From Ruegeria arenilitoris (GTDB lineage Bacteria > Pseudomonadota > Alphaproteobacteria > Rhodobacterales > Rhodobacteraceae): 64,000 nucleotides of DNA. A program made the translations under genes and the position numbers. Below the pieces are notes generated by a model that saw nothing but the letters and a program-made list of their open reading frames with translations, did not search any database and was not told the origin of the DNA. Position 1 is the stretch's first letter. Each line of letters starts with the position of its first letter. Below, piece after piece: positions 9,166-17,723 of the stretch. The stretch covers positions 62,001 to 126,000 of the forward strand of contig NZ_WPZQ01000005.1 of the NCBI RefSeq assembly GCF_013030265.1, in the 5' to 3' direction.

Positions 9166-9929
9166 CAGTCCGCCGTCCAACCTCCGTCAATCAACATTGA
9201 GGTGCCGGTAACCAGTGCCGAGGCGTCCGAGGCGAGGTAGCGTACCGCGCCCATGATGTCTTCGACTTCGCCCACGCGATCCAGTTTGATCTTCTCCATG
9301 ATCCATGCGGCACGTTCAGGATTGTCGAATGTGGACTGGGTCAACGGCGTTCGGATGAAAGTCGGACAGACCGTATTGATCCGAATGCCCTGTTTGCCCC
9401 ATTCGATGGCCATGGATTTGACCATGCCCTCCAACCCATGCTTGGTCGCGCAATAAAGCGCCCGGTCGACCCCGCCAACATGCCCCATCTGGCTGGAGAT
9501 ATGGATGATCGAACCCGGCTTTCCTGCCTTGATCAAAGCGCGGGCGGCATTGGCCGACAAGAAATAGGCCGAACGCAAATTGACATTGGTGACAACATCA
9601 AAGTCATCGGGTGTTGTCTCGATAGCCGGGCTGTGGCGCGCCACGCCCGCTGAATTCACCACGATATCGAAGGTGCGGTGATCGAAAAGCTGTTTCAGGG
9701 CGTCCAGATCACCCTGATCCATCACAAGCGCTTCGGCAGACCATCCCTGCTCTTTCAGAGCGGTAACTGTCTCATTCAACCGATCCGCCCCTCTGGCCGC
9801 GCAAACAACATGTGCACCCGCCTCGGCCAGCGCTACCGCGCACCCCTGTCCGATACCCGAGGAGGCTCCGGTCACAAGGGCGGTTTTTCCACTCAGAGAA
9901 AATGAAGGGGTGCGCGGCAATTCAGTCAT
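9165..9929 (-). CDS. SDR family NAD(P)-dependent oxidoreductase
   Basis: A 254-residue classical short-chain dehydrogenase. The cofactor motif GASSGIG is at 21-27, NSAG at 92-95, catalytic Ser145, Tyr159 and Lys163 (YCATK), and the C-terminal GTSMLIDGGW is the usual ending. An Ala-Arg after the second strand (CAARG) is compatible with either cofactor. It overlaps its neighbours by one base on each side. Together with the HisD/HpsN-type dehydrogenase it gives the pathway two alcohol-oxidising enzymes. The substrate is unknown; a sugar, polyol or hydroxy acid is likely. Confidence 0.92.
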   Translation of the reverse strand: MTELPRTPSFSLSGKTALVTGASSGIGQGCAVALAEAGAHVVCAARGADRLNETVTALKEQGWSAEALVMDQGDLDALKQLFDHRTFDIVVNSAGVARHSPAIETTPDDFDVVTNVNLRSAYFLSANAARALIKAGKPGSIIHISSQMGHVGGVDRALYCATKHGLEGMVKSMAIEWGKQGIRINTVCPTFIRTPLTQSTFDNPERAAWIMEKIKLDRVGEVEDIMGAVRYLASDASALVTGTSMLIDGGWTAD

Positions 9930-10981
9930 CAGCTCATTCCATCCGGTATTTCAATACGACCCATATTTCGGGCTTTATTGAATTCCCGCAGACGGGCAAA
10001 GACGTCAACGCCAAGCTGGCGGTACGCATCCAGCAAATCAACGAGCACCCAGTTTTCCCGGATCTTACCTTCTTCCAAACGCCAGAAATCCAGGCTGCGC
10101 ATGGTGATCTTCTTACCTGATGGCGCGATACCCATCCAACCGTCATCTGTGACGGTTTGGATCATGTTGGGCCAGCCGGTCACGGCGGCATATTCCCCGT
10201 CACCAAAGAAATGATAGGTGATGTCGTCTACATATTTTCCGCGGTCCGGCATACCGTTGAGAAACGGGATCTGATGCCAGTTGCGGAAACCTGCTATACC
10301 GCGCCCGGTGCCAATTCCTGATGGACCGTACCAGTTCATGCGCGGGTGCCAGAACCGCTCCATCTCCATCACTTCGGGTCCACCTTCGGATGGGTGCTTT
10401 TTCAGATGATCGAGCATGTCGATGATATGCTGGCAGGTCTGTTTTCCCTTGGCTTCATCATAAGGACCGGGGACAAAACCGTCCTGAGTGGCAGGCCCGG
10501 GGATGTGCCATTCACGGCCCAGACTTGGCGCCATCGGCCAGGCATTCGCCTGCATCATGACTTCGGGGATGTCCCATAGTGCCTGCATCTCGACAATCTT
10601 GCCGTTTTCGAAGCGGAAGAATTCATGAAACCGCATCGTGACCTGATGACCCGTTGGGGGGATATCGAGCCAGGGACCGGTGAAAACACCGGTATAATAC
10701 CCGCCACATCCGACCCAATCTGCGCCGAACTCATCCGGCCCGGCCATGACGATGTAATCCCGACGCTCAAGATCGGGCCAAGCCGCCAGCAAGCCCTTAT
10801 AGCCGGTGTCATAGAAATCATCTCTGCCGATGCTGTCCCCAAAGGGATGACACAGACGGAACACGGCATCCGGTGACGTGATATCCGCGAGGACCCGACG
10901 CACATCAGCCTCGTTGAAATCATACATCGCGGCCCTGAGCGGTTCGATCAGGGCCTTGTGATGTGTGTGTTTGTCACTCAT
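9929..10981 (-). CDS. SnoaL-like (NTF2 fold) protein, duplicated domain, paralogue 2
   Basis: A 350-residue protein with two SnoaL-like domains (about 10-150 and 185-335). The C-terminal domain ends with [20 protein letters not shown], a pattern also present in the proteins at 12321-12851 and 17724-18725, so these three are paralogues; the N-terminal CHPFGD resembles HPF in the 17724 protein. No signal peptide. It lies between the HisD/HpsN-type gene (4-base overlap) and the SDR gene (1-base overlap), so a cytoplasmic enzymatic role in the same pathway is likely. The reaction (cyclisation, epimerisation, lactone formation or hydrolysis) is unknown. Confidence 0.75.
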   Translation of the reverse strand: MSDKHTHHKALIEPLRAAMYDFNEADVRRVLADITSPDAVFRLCHPFGDSIGRDDFYDTGYKGLLAAWPDLERRDYIVMAGPDEFGADWVGCGGYYTGVFTGPWLDIPPTGHQVTMRFHEFFRFENGKIVEMQALWDIPEVMMQANAWPMAPSLGREWHIPGPATQDGFVPGPYDEAKGKQTCQHIIDMLDHLKKHPSEGGPEVMEMERFWHPRMNWYGPSGIGTGRGIAGFRNWHQIPFLNGMPDRGKYVDDITYHFFGDGEYAAVTGWPNMIQTVTDDGWMGIAPSGKKITMRSLDFWRLEEGKIRENWVLVDLLDAYRQLGVDVFARLREFNKARNMGRIEIPDGMS

Positions 10982-12309
10982 TCGGCAGCGTCCCGGTAAG
11001 GCGCTGGCGCACCGTAGGGAACATTAATCCCGCCATATCGACGCACACGAACGTTGCACTGTTCAGCGTGACCAACAAACCCTTCAAGCATGCAAAGACG
11101 TGAGCCATACTCGCCGATCAGCGTTGCCGCCTCATCAGTCAGAACCTTTTGGTAGCTATGTGTCTTCAGGTACTTACCAACCCAAAGACCACCGGTGTAT
11201 CTCCCAGCCTTCTTGGTCGGCAGCGTGTGGTTGGTGCCAATCACCTTGTCCCCGTTCGAAACATTGGTGCGCGGCCCAAGGAACAACGCGCCATAGCAGG
11301 TCATGTTTTCAAGGAACCAGTCGTCACGGTCAGTCATCACCTGCACATGTTCCGAGGCAATGTCATCGGCAACCTGCAACATCTCATCATAGGTGTCGCA
11401 GACAATCACTTCTCCATATTCATCCCACGACACTTTGGCGGTGTCTGCTGTTGGAAGGATACCCAATAGACGGTCAACTTCGGCCAGCGTGTCTTCGGCC
11501 AGTTTGCGCGAATTGGTCAGCAGCACACAGGGGCTGTTGTACCCATGTTCGGCCTGACCAAGCAGATCCGTGGCGCAGAGTTCTGGATCTGCGGCGGACT
11601 CGTCAGCGATGACCATCGTTTCGGTCGGACCTGCGAACAGGTCGATACCAACACGTCCGAACAGCTGGCGCTTGGCCTCGGCCACGAACGCGTTGCCGGG
11701 ACCAACCAGCATGTGAACGGGATCGATCGTCTCGGTACCCAGTGCCATCGCGCCAATCGCCTGAATGCCGCCCATGACATAGATCTCATGCGCGCCACCA
11801 AGGTACATTGCTGCAATCACAGCTGGATTTGGCTTACCGTTGAACGGAGGCGTGCAGGCGATGATGCGCGGAACACCGGCGACCGAGGCTGTAGCCACGG
11901 ACATATGCGCCGACGCGACCATCGGGAACTTACCCCCAGGAACGTAGCAACCCACTGATTGTACAGGGATATTCTTATGCCCCAGAATGACACCTGGCAG
12001 AGTCTCGACCTCGATATCCAGCATCGAGTCGCGCTGCGCCTGGGCAAAGTTGCGCACCTGTTCCTGCGCGAATTTGATATCGGCCAACTCACGATCGGAC
12101 AATTGCCCGATCAGGTCATCAATTTCCTGTTGGCTCAGGCGGAACGAAGCAGGTGAGTAGTTGTCGAACTTCTCACTCAGCTCACGCACCGCTGCATCAC
12201 CACGAGTTTCGATGTCTTTCAGCGTCGCCTCAACTACGGCGCGGGTCTTGGCATCGTCTTGTGCCCGGTCAGCATCGGATTTGCCGCGTTTAAGATACTC
12301 GATTGCCAT
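10978..12309 (-). CDS. Histidinol dehydrogenase family protein (HisD/HpsN-like)
   Basis: A 443-residue zinc- and NAD-dependent dehydrogenase of the HisD family. Zinc ligands are visible as Gln252/His255 (QAEHG), Asp354 and His414 (GHAEQ), and the catalytic pair as Glu320-His321 (ASEHVQ). HisD oxidises histidinol to histidine in two steps. Relatives outside his operons, such as HpsN (sulfopropanediol 3-dehydrogenase), oxidise other primary alcohols to acids. No other his gene is present and the context is catabolic, so oxidation of a substrate alcohol to a carboxylate is the better reading. HpsN itself is not claimed because HpsO, HpsP and the TRAP transporter are absent. A GAGGA lies before the ATG. 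Confidence 0.85.
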   Translation of the reverse strand: MAIEYLKRGKSDADRAQDDAKTRAVVEATLKDIETRGDAAVRELSEKFDNYSPASFRLSQQEIDDLIGQLSDRELADIKFAQEQVRNFAQAQRDSMLDIEVETLPGVILGHKNIPVQSVGCYVPGGKFPMVASAHMSVATASVAGVPRIIACTPPFNGKPNPAVIAAMYLGGAHEIYVMGGIQAIGAMALGTETIDPVHMLVGPGNAFVAEAKRQLFGRVGIDLFAGPTETMVIADESAADPELCATDLLGQAEHGYNSPCVLLTNSRKLAEDTLAEVDRLLGILPTADTAKVSWDEYGEVIVCDTYDEMLQVADDIASEHVQVMTDRDDWFLENMTCYGALFLGPRTNVSNGDKVIGTNHTLPTKKAGRYTGGLWVGKYLKTHSYQKVLTDEAATLIGEYGSRLCMLEGFVGHAEQCNVRVRRYGGINVPYGAPAPYRDAAE

Positions 12310-12320
12310 GTTCTCAATCC

Positions 12321-12851
12321 TCAGTTTTCGGGCCGGGGTGGAAGTTTTTCCCCCCGGTCAAATGCTTCCCAACCTTCACCGTTGAACACATCAACGCCCA
12401 GCTGTGCCGCAACATGGGCGAAATCGACATTGACCCAGTTGTCGACGATCTTGCCATCGACAACTTTCCAGAAATCCATGTAGCGGATTTCGACCCGTTT
12501 ACCGGTGGCGGGAATTCCCAGAAACTCACCCGAATGGGTCGCTTCCTGGCGTCCAAAAGCTGCAGCCCATTCACCCATATAAAGGCGCGCTTCGTCGATG
12601 CAGACCTTATCCGAGAATGCAGCCTGGAACGGGCGTTGCCAGTTATCCTGAAATTCCTGCAGACCGGTTTTGGTGCCGCAACCCTGATTGCCCATCCAGC
12701 GGAAACCCTGGGTGAAGAACTCTCCTATATCGTCGATGCGGTGGTCGTTCAGACCATCAACCATTGTTTCGATGACGCGGCGTGTGTCGTCGGTTTTGCT
12801 CATGTCCGTGTCGCGGGTCAGAACCGCTTGTTCGGGACGGGAACCTTTCAT
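12321..12851 (-). CDS. SnoaL-like (NTF2 fold) protein, single domain, paralogue 3
   Basis: A 176-residue, single-domain SnoaL-like protein. It matches the C-terminal half of paralogues 2 and 4, including [18 protein letters not shown] and the ending [20 protein letters not shown]. The ATG at 12851 is preceded by AAAGGA at a good distance, so I keep it over a later in-frame ATG 48 bases downstream that has no ribosome site. It lies 11 bases upstream of the HisD/HpsN-type gene. The function is unknown; its shared tail suggests a related substrate or a partner role with the double-domain copies. Confidence 0.75.
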   Translation of the reverse strand: MKGSRPEQAVLTRDTDMSKTDDTRRVIETMVDGLNDHRIDDIGEFFTQGFRWMGNQGCGTKTGLQEFQDNWQRPFQAAFSDKVCIDEARLYMGEWAAAFGRQEATHSGEFLGIPATGKRVEIRYMDFWKVVDGKIVDNWVNVDFAHVAAQLGVDVFNGEGWEAFDRGEKLPPRPEN

Positions 12852-12978
12852 CTTTCTATCCTTTCAGGTTGCCAAGGGGAGGGATTGGGATATGCGACCC
12901 CAATGCTCAGAAAGTCCCTCGGCATCCTGTTCAGCGCCGGGTGGCGCGACATGGCGTTATGTCGGGCGTTCTTGCTCA

Positions 12979-14133
12979 TCAGCCTTTCACCGCCCCGGCT
13001 GTCAGACCGCTGACAATCTGGCGCTGGAAAATCAGCACGAGGAAGATCAACGGCGCGGTGATCGACACGGCGGCGGCCACAGCAACGACCTGATCGGTTG
13101 TCGTTGTCTCGCGATTGAACATGCCAACGATGGCCGGAACCATGGTCTGGTTCTGTGCATCCAGCAGCAGTGCGGTGACCAGAAAGTCGTTATAGGCCAG
13201 CAGGAAGCTGAACAGCCCTGTCGTGATCACGCCTGGCCACATCACTGGCATGATGACACGTCGGAAGGCCTGAAAGTGGCTGCATCCATCCACTCGGGCG
13301 GCCTCATCCAGCTCGGCCGGGATGTTCTGGAAGAACGAGCGCAACATCCAGATCGTGAAAGGTTGGTTGATCGCGACCAAAACAGCAATCACCGCAAAAG
13401 GCTTGCCGTACAAGGTTGGTGCGTTTTCACCCAAGATAGGGCTGAGCCATTCTGCCGAATTGATGAATACGGGCAGATAGCCTGCCACCAGAACCGAATG
13501 CGGCAATGCCCGAAACACCAGGGCGACGATCAGGATCCAGAACGCCAATGTCGATCCGGAACGCGCCAAACCATATCCGGCCAATGTACCAACCGTCAGC
13601 GACACGGTAACCACACCGGTCGTCACGATCAGCGAATTCTTGAAATTGTTCGAAAAACCGCGATCGATCCAGACGGTCTTATAATGTTCCGTGGTCAGGC
13701 CAAGCACATCTCGTCCGAGAGGTCCAAAGAGTGGGTTCAACACGTTCAGGACAGCAGGCAAGATGACAAAGAAGACCAGCAAAAATCCGACTAACAGGGC
13801 TAGCACACCGATCAACCAGCCAAACCATTCCTGACCCGGCTTAGTGTAGGACTTTATCATCGAAGGCAGTGTCTTGGTGGCTGCGAAGATCGTGCCCCAG
13901 ATCACTGCAATGCCCAGAATTATGTCGAGCAGTGACAATCCCTTTCCAACACCCAGCGTGGCAGGACCAAAGATCACATTCAGGGCGTTGCTATCGAAAG
14001 CATCGACCGGTGACTTGAAGCTCATCACCATGATCCAGAAGATCGGGAAGGCTGCGATCAGACACCAAAGCGCCAGAAAGATGTTCGAGGTCAGACGCAG
14101 GCTGAACGGTTGGCGAAGCGCGCGTGAGGACAT
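12979..14133 (-). CDS. Carbohydrate ABC transporter permease (MalG-like) with N-terminal insertion
   Basis: An inner-membrane permease of the MalG/UgpE type. The conserved cytoplasmic loop that docks on the ATPase is visible as EAARVDGCSHFQAFRRVIMP (EAA motif). At 384 residues it is about 100 longer than typical MalG. The extra part lies after the first membrane segment (about 55-150) and contains two additional hydrophobic stretches (around DIILGIAVIWG and LIGVLALLVGFLLVFFVI). It pairs with the MalF-like permease, whose stop is one base away from its start. Substrate class by family: sugars, polyols or glycerol-3-phosphate-like compounds. Confidence 0.9.
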   Translation of the reverse strand: MSSRALRQPFSLRLTSNIFLALWCLIAAFPIFWIMVMSFKSPVDAFDSNALNVIFGPATLGVGKGLSLLDIILGIAVIWGTIFAATKTLPSMIKSYTKPGQEWFGWLIGVLALLVGFLLVFFVILPAVLNVLNPLFGPLGRDVLGLTTEHYKTVWIDRGFSNNFKNSLIVTTGVVTVSLTVGTLAGYGLARSGSTLAFWILIVALVFRALPHSVLVAGYLPVFINSAEWLSPILGENAPTLYGKPFAVIAVLVAINQPFTIWMLRSFFQNIPAELDEAARVDGCSHFQAFRRVIMPVMWPGVITTGLFSFLLAYNDFLVTALLLDAQNQTMVPAIVGMFNRETTTTDQVVAVAAAVSITAPLIFLVLIFQRQIVSGLTAGAVKG

Positions 14134-14134
14134 A

Positions 14135-15157
14135 TCAGTGACCTCCTTTGTGATCGCGCCAGGTTCGACGCAGCGGAAGAATAAGCAGGATCACGACACC
14201 GATCATCGTCAGCATTGAGTTGGCCGAGGCCCGACTGATTGATCGGTTGCCCGCCTGATCCGGCGTTAGGTAATCGAAGGTCAGCCACTGCAGTGAGATG
14301 ACGTAGCCCTGACTTGAGAAGCCCACGATTTCTTCGAACACCCGGTAGGCGTCCATCAAATGGATCATCGACACGAATATGATCAGCGGCATCAGGTGTG
14401 GAATGACAATGTACTTCAGGCGCTGCCAGCGGGTTGCCCCGTCAATCACGGCGCTTTCGAGACTATCCTGATTGACCGTTTGCAGACCGGCATAGAAGAC
14501 AATGGCTGCAAACGGCGCCACGTGCCAGACGCGATAAAGCATCATCAGAACTTCAATAGTCCAGGCTTGGGCAAACAGGGCTATGTCGCGGTTCAACCAC
14601 CATTCCATCATCGCGGTCAGGATGCCGTCACCTCTGAACAGCCAATTGATCGACAGCACACCGATCACCGGCGTAATGATAAAGGGCAGCAACGATACAA
14701 AGATCACTGGCCCGCGAATAGACCGCGCCGCGTTGTTGATCAGAATTGCAATCCCAAGCCCGCAACCTACTACCAATGGCAGGGTGATCAGCGTGAAGGT
14801 CAGGGTAAACCGAAGCGCCTTCCAGAAGTTGATCGTGGACAGTACATGCCAACTTCCGTCGCTTATGGCCCGCCACGCGCGTTCAGGCTCCAATACGTTA
14901 CGATAGCTTTGCAAGCCGACATATTGGGTTTGGGTAATGACCTCGCCATGCTCGTCAAGCTTTGGCTGAGACACCAGCTCGGTCACACAGGTTTGCGTCA
15001 GGAAACCCGGGGTGCAGGTTTCTTTTTCGACCGTCTCATAGATCGGCTGAGTGATGTAAAAGCTCTGCTTGAACACGCTGACCAGAGGAAACGCTATGAA
15101 GAGAAGCATCATAAAGACAGAGGGGCCGACAAAGGCGGCAAATGTCCGGAAATTCAT
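14135..15157 (-). CDS. Carbohydrate ABC transporter permease (MalF-like)
   Basis: A 340-residue permease with the EAA-loop equivalent LESAVIDGATRWQRLKYIVIPHL. After the first membrane segment it has a periplasmic loop of about 70 residues with two cysteines (ETCTP and QTCVTE), which could form a disulfide. I start at the ATG before NFRTFAAFVG, which has AAAGG upstream; a longer reading adds a polar leader. It forms the membrane channel together with the MalG-like protein, and receives substrate from the binding protein encoded upstream. Confidence 0.9.
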   Translation of the reverse strand: MNFRTFAAFVGPSVFMMLLFIAFPLVSVFKQSFYITQPIYETVEKETCTPGFLTQTCVTELVSQPKLDEHGEVITQTQYVGLQSYRNVLEPERAWRAISDGSWHVLSTINFWKALRFTLTFTLITLPLVVGCGLGIAILINNAARSIRGPVIFVSLLPFIITPVIGVLSINWLFRGDGILTAMMEWWLNRDIALFAQAWTIEVLMMLYRVWHVAPFAAIVFYAGLQTVNQDSLESAVIDGATRWQRLKYIVIPHLMPLIIFVSMIHLMDAYRVFEEIVGFSSQGYVISLQWLTFDYLTPDQAGNRSISRASANSMLTMIGVVILLILPLRRTWRDHKGGH

Positions 15158-15194
15158 GGCTCTGCCTTTCTCATGATTCTCGAAGGGAGGGGAC

Positions 15195-15214
15195 GGGAGG
15201 GCCATAGCCCTCCC
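15195..15214 (-). terminator. GC-rich hairpin between binding-protein and permease genes
   Basis: An 8-base-pair stem (15195-15202 with 15207-15214) with a CATA loop lies just after the binding-protein stop. No T run follows. In ABC importer operons such hairpins usually protect the upstream mRNA or reduce read-through, so that binding protein is made in excess over permease. Confidence 0.5.
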
Positions 15215-15223
15215 AGGGGAGGA

Positions 15224-16435
15224 TCAGTTGCTGATCAGACCTGCTTCTTTCGCAGCAGTGACGTAATCTGCCTCGATATCAGCCAGTGTTGTCTGTGCAT
15301 CCTTGGCGCCGGTCAGATAGTCTGCCAGACCGTTACCCAGCGCGGTGTGCATAATACCCATCGGACCAGAGGCCGGATACGCCTTGGCACCGCCTTCAGC
15401 CGAAGCTGCAGCACCAGCCGCCAAGTCACCTGCTGAATAGGCAGGGCTCAGCCAAACAGCGACGTCATTGTTTGCGCTGACCATATCGCTGTCCATGCCC
15501 TCAAGGGCGACGCGGAAGGCGGCGTCGGCCTCTTCGTCGCTCATGTTCGAAGCCAGAACAATACCGTCCCACCAGATGGTGGTCGCAGGTACTGCCGAAC
15601 CCATTGGGGCCGCAGCCATGGTGACCTTGCCAACAACCTGGCTTTCGGCCTCATCGTTCATCGCAGCCGCCCGGCTGGCCCAGAGGTTCGCCATGGCGAT
15701 CTTGCCCTGCTGGAACTGTTGCTGAACGTAGGTCGAGTCTGAAACCAGATACTCAGGATCCATGTACTCTGTCATGGCCTTGAGCGTTTCCAGTGCAGCT
15801 ACGCCCTGCTCGTTGTTAATGGCAGGCATATTGCCATCGCCAAAGAACGAGCCACCCTCGCCAAGATACATGTTGACGAATTCCTGGCCGAGATTCCAAC
15901 CGGTCTTGAACGTTCCACCGATCGGATAATCCATCACTCCCGCTTCTTTGATCTTGGCGGCAGCATCCAGAACGTCGCCATAGGTCTTGGGTTCTTCGAT
16001 ACCCAGTTCGGCAAGCACGTCATCGCGGTACATAAGGTGCTGCGCATTCACCATCATCGCGATCGCCATGGTCTTACCGTCCACTTTGATCAACTGGTTG
16101 GGCAGCAAATCCTGACCATACTTCTCGACCAGATCATCCAGCGGACGGATCGTGCCAGCGTTTAGCAGTGGTACAAGAGTGGCGTTCGATACGCCGCCAA
16201 TCTGATACAGCGCAGGATCTGCAGCAAAAGCTTCGGGCTGCTTTTCGCGGAATTCCTGATCCAACGAAGCACTGAAGTTTCCGCATTCGGCCATCGCATC
16301 GGTGACGGCCTTCCACGCTTCAAAACCCGCCGAGAGCGATTTTAGCGGCACGTCATTTTCAAATGAACAAGCAGCCCAAGCGCCACTTGCAGCAATGGAC
16401 ATGGCACCTGCCATGAGGATCGTCTTGAGTTTCAT
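15224..16435 (-). CDS. ABC transporter extracellular solute-binding protein
   Basis: A 403-residue periplasmic binding protein (family 1, sugar type). The N-terminus is a clear Sec signal peptide: KLK, a hydrophobic stretch, then ASGAWA before a mature CSFEND. The body shows the usual features of sugar binders (RPLDDLVEKYGQDL, QQQFQQGKIAMANLWASR). A Cys at mature position 1 raises the question of a lipoprotein, but GAWAAC is not a good lipobox. The gene follows the ATPase gene and precedes both permeases. The ligand is not predictable by eye. Confidence 0.9.
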   Translation of the reverse strand: MKLKTILMAGAMSIAASGAWAACSFENDVPLKSLSAGFEAWKAVTDAMAECGNFSASLDQEFREKQPEAFAADPALYQIGGVSNATLVPLLNAGTIRPLDDLVEKYGQDLLPNQLIKVDGKTMAIAMMVNAQHLMYRDDVLAELGIEEPKTYGDVLDAAAKIKEAGVMDYPIGGTFKTGWNLGQEFVNMYLGEGGSFFGDGNMPAINNEQGVAALETLKAMTEYMDPEYLVSDSTYVQQQFQQGKIAMANLWASRAAAMNDEAESQVVGKVTMAAAPMGSAVPATTIWWDGIVLASNMSDEEADAAFRVALEGMDSDMVSANNDVAVWLSPAYSAGDLAAGAAASAEGGAKAYPASGPMGIMHTALGNGLADYLTGAKDAQTTLADIEADYVTAAKEAGLISN

Positions 16436-16483
16436 GCGTTTCTCCCTGTCAGGATCGGTCCGTCGTCGACGTCCGGACCGGTG

Positions 16484-17557
16484 TTATGCCCGAATGGGCT
16501 GTTTGTGGGGTTGCTCCCCGATCCGCGCACCGCTTCCAGCTTCGAAGAGATGACAGATTTCGTTTGGCACCGAGAACGAAACGGTTTCGCCAATCTCGGC
16601 ACGGAATGTTTTGTCCGCCTTTACGGAAACCAGAGCACCGCCAACACGAACAGAAATCATGGTCGCGTCGCCTAACAGCTCCAGCGTGTAAATCGGTGCG
16701 GTGATCTGACCATTACCTTCAGCAAGGCTCGCGTCTTCGGCCCTGAATCCCAGCGTCATGGGACCGTCTGGCGCGTCTACCGGAATTTCGACGTGTTCAG
16801 CACGGAACACTCCACCCGCCACTTCGCCGTCCATCAGGTTCATCGCTGGTGAGCCGATGAAGCTGGCTACAAATGTATTCGCGGGTCGGTCATAGATTTC
16901 GGTCGGGCTTCCAACCTGCTGGACCACGCCCTGTTTCATCACCACGACACGGTCAGCCAGTGTCATGGCCTCAATCTGGTCGTGGGTCACGTAGATGGTG
17001 GTGACTGCCAGTTCATGGCTCAGGTTCTTAATCTGCGCTCGGGTTGAAACCCGCAGCTTGGCATCCAGGTTCGACAGAGGTTCATCCATCAGGAACACGT
17101 TCGGCTCGCGCACAATGGCGCGTGCCAGCGCAACACGCTGCCGCTGACCACCCGACAATTCAGCAGGCTTGCGATGCAGAAAATCATCCAGCTCGACCAT
17201 CGCGCTGGCGCGGCGAACCTTTTCATCATGCGTTGACGGATCAATGCCGCGAACCTTCAAGGGAAAGCGGATGTTCTCGTAGACGTTCATGTTCGGGTAC
17301 AAAGCATAGCTCTGAAAGACCATCGCCACGTCCCGATCCTTGGGTTCCAGATCGTTCACTACTTTGCCATCGATCAGGATATCGCCTTCGGTGACATCCT
17401 CGAGCCCGGCAATCATGCGCATAGTTGTGGTCTTGCCACAGCCAGACGGCCCCAGCAGCACCAGAAACTCGCGGTCGGCGATTGTCAGATCGAAGTTGTG
17501 GACCCCAACAAAGGAACCCCAACGCTTACCGACATTACGCAGTTGAATTTCCGCCAT
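16484..17557 (-). CDS. ABC transporter ATP-binding protein (MalK/UgpC family)
   Basis: A 357-residue importer ATPase. Walker A GPSGCGKT is at 36-43, the Q-loop and signature LSGGQRQRVALARA follow, Walker B is NVFLMDEPLSNLDAKLR, and a C-terminal MalK-type OB regulatory domain occupies about 235-357. The start is the ATG before AEIQLRNVGKRWG, the usual MalK N-terminus; the longer frame upstream would run towards the operator region. It is the first gene of the leftward operon, directly behind two LacI-type palindromes. Confidence 0.93.
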   Translation of the reverse strand: MAEIQLRNVGKRWGSFVGVHNFDLTIADREFLVLLGPSGCGKTTTMRMIAGLEDVTEGDILIDGKVVNDLEPKDRDVAMVFQSYALYPNMNVYENIRFPLKVRGIDPSTHDEKVRRASAMVELDDFLHRKPAELSGGQRQRVALARAIVREPNVFLMDEPLSNLDAKLRVSTRAQIKNLSHELAVTTIYVTHDQIEAMTLADRVVVMKQGVVQQVGSPTEIYDRPANTFVASFIGSPAMNLMDGEVAGGVFRAEHVEIPVDAPDGPMTLGFRAEDASLAEGNGQITAPIYTLELLGDATMISVRVGGALVSVKADKTFRAEIGETVSFSVPNEICHLFEAGSGARIGEQPHKQPIRA

Positions 17558-17580
17558 GGTGCCCCCTGCTACGGATTCGT

Positions 17581-17598
17581 TTTGCATACGTTTGCAAA
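17581..17598. promoter_or_regulatory. LacI-type operator, proximal site
   Basis: TTTGCATACGTTTGCAAA is an 18-base near-palindrome (one mismatched pair) centred on CG, the classic symmetry of LacI/GalR operators. It lies 24 bases upstream of the ABC ATPase start codon, where it could block transcription. Its centre is 55 bases from that of the second site. The probable binder is the LacI-family protein encoded at 8122-9165. This is inferred from sequence symmetry and position. Confidence 0.8.
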
Positions 17599-17634
17599 AA
17601 CTGTAATCGGCACTCATCAATTCTGGCAAGACTT

Positions 17635-17654
17635 TTTTGCATACGTATGCAAAA
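17635..17654. promoter_or_regulatory. LacI-type operator, distal site (perfect palindrome)
   Basis: TTTTGCATACGTATGCAAAA is a perfect 20-base palindrome with central CG, sharing the TTTGCATACG half-site with the site at 17581. It lies 70 bases upstream of the rightward SnoaL gene and about 80 bases upstream of the leftward ATPase gene, so two repressor dimers, or one looping tetramer, could control both directions. Confidence 0.85.
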
Positions 17655-17723
17655 CTGGTTCAAAGCAGTGATTCATTGCTCCGATACAACAAGCGTAACG
17701 TACTGCAAAGAAACGGTAATACA

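Noticed and set aside
10978..12309. Calling the HisD-like gene hpsN (dihydroxypropanesulfonate pathway)
   Set aside because: hpsO, hpsP, a sulfonate-type transporter and a desulfonating enzyme are all absent, and the neighbouring importer is of the sugar type.
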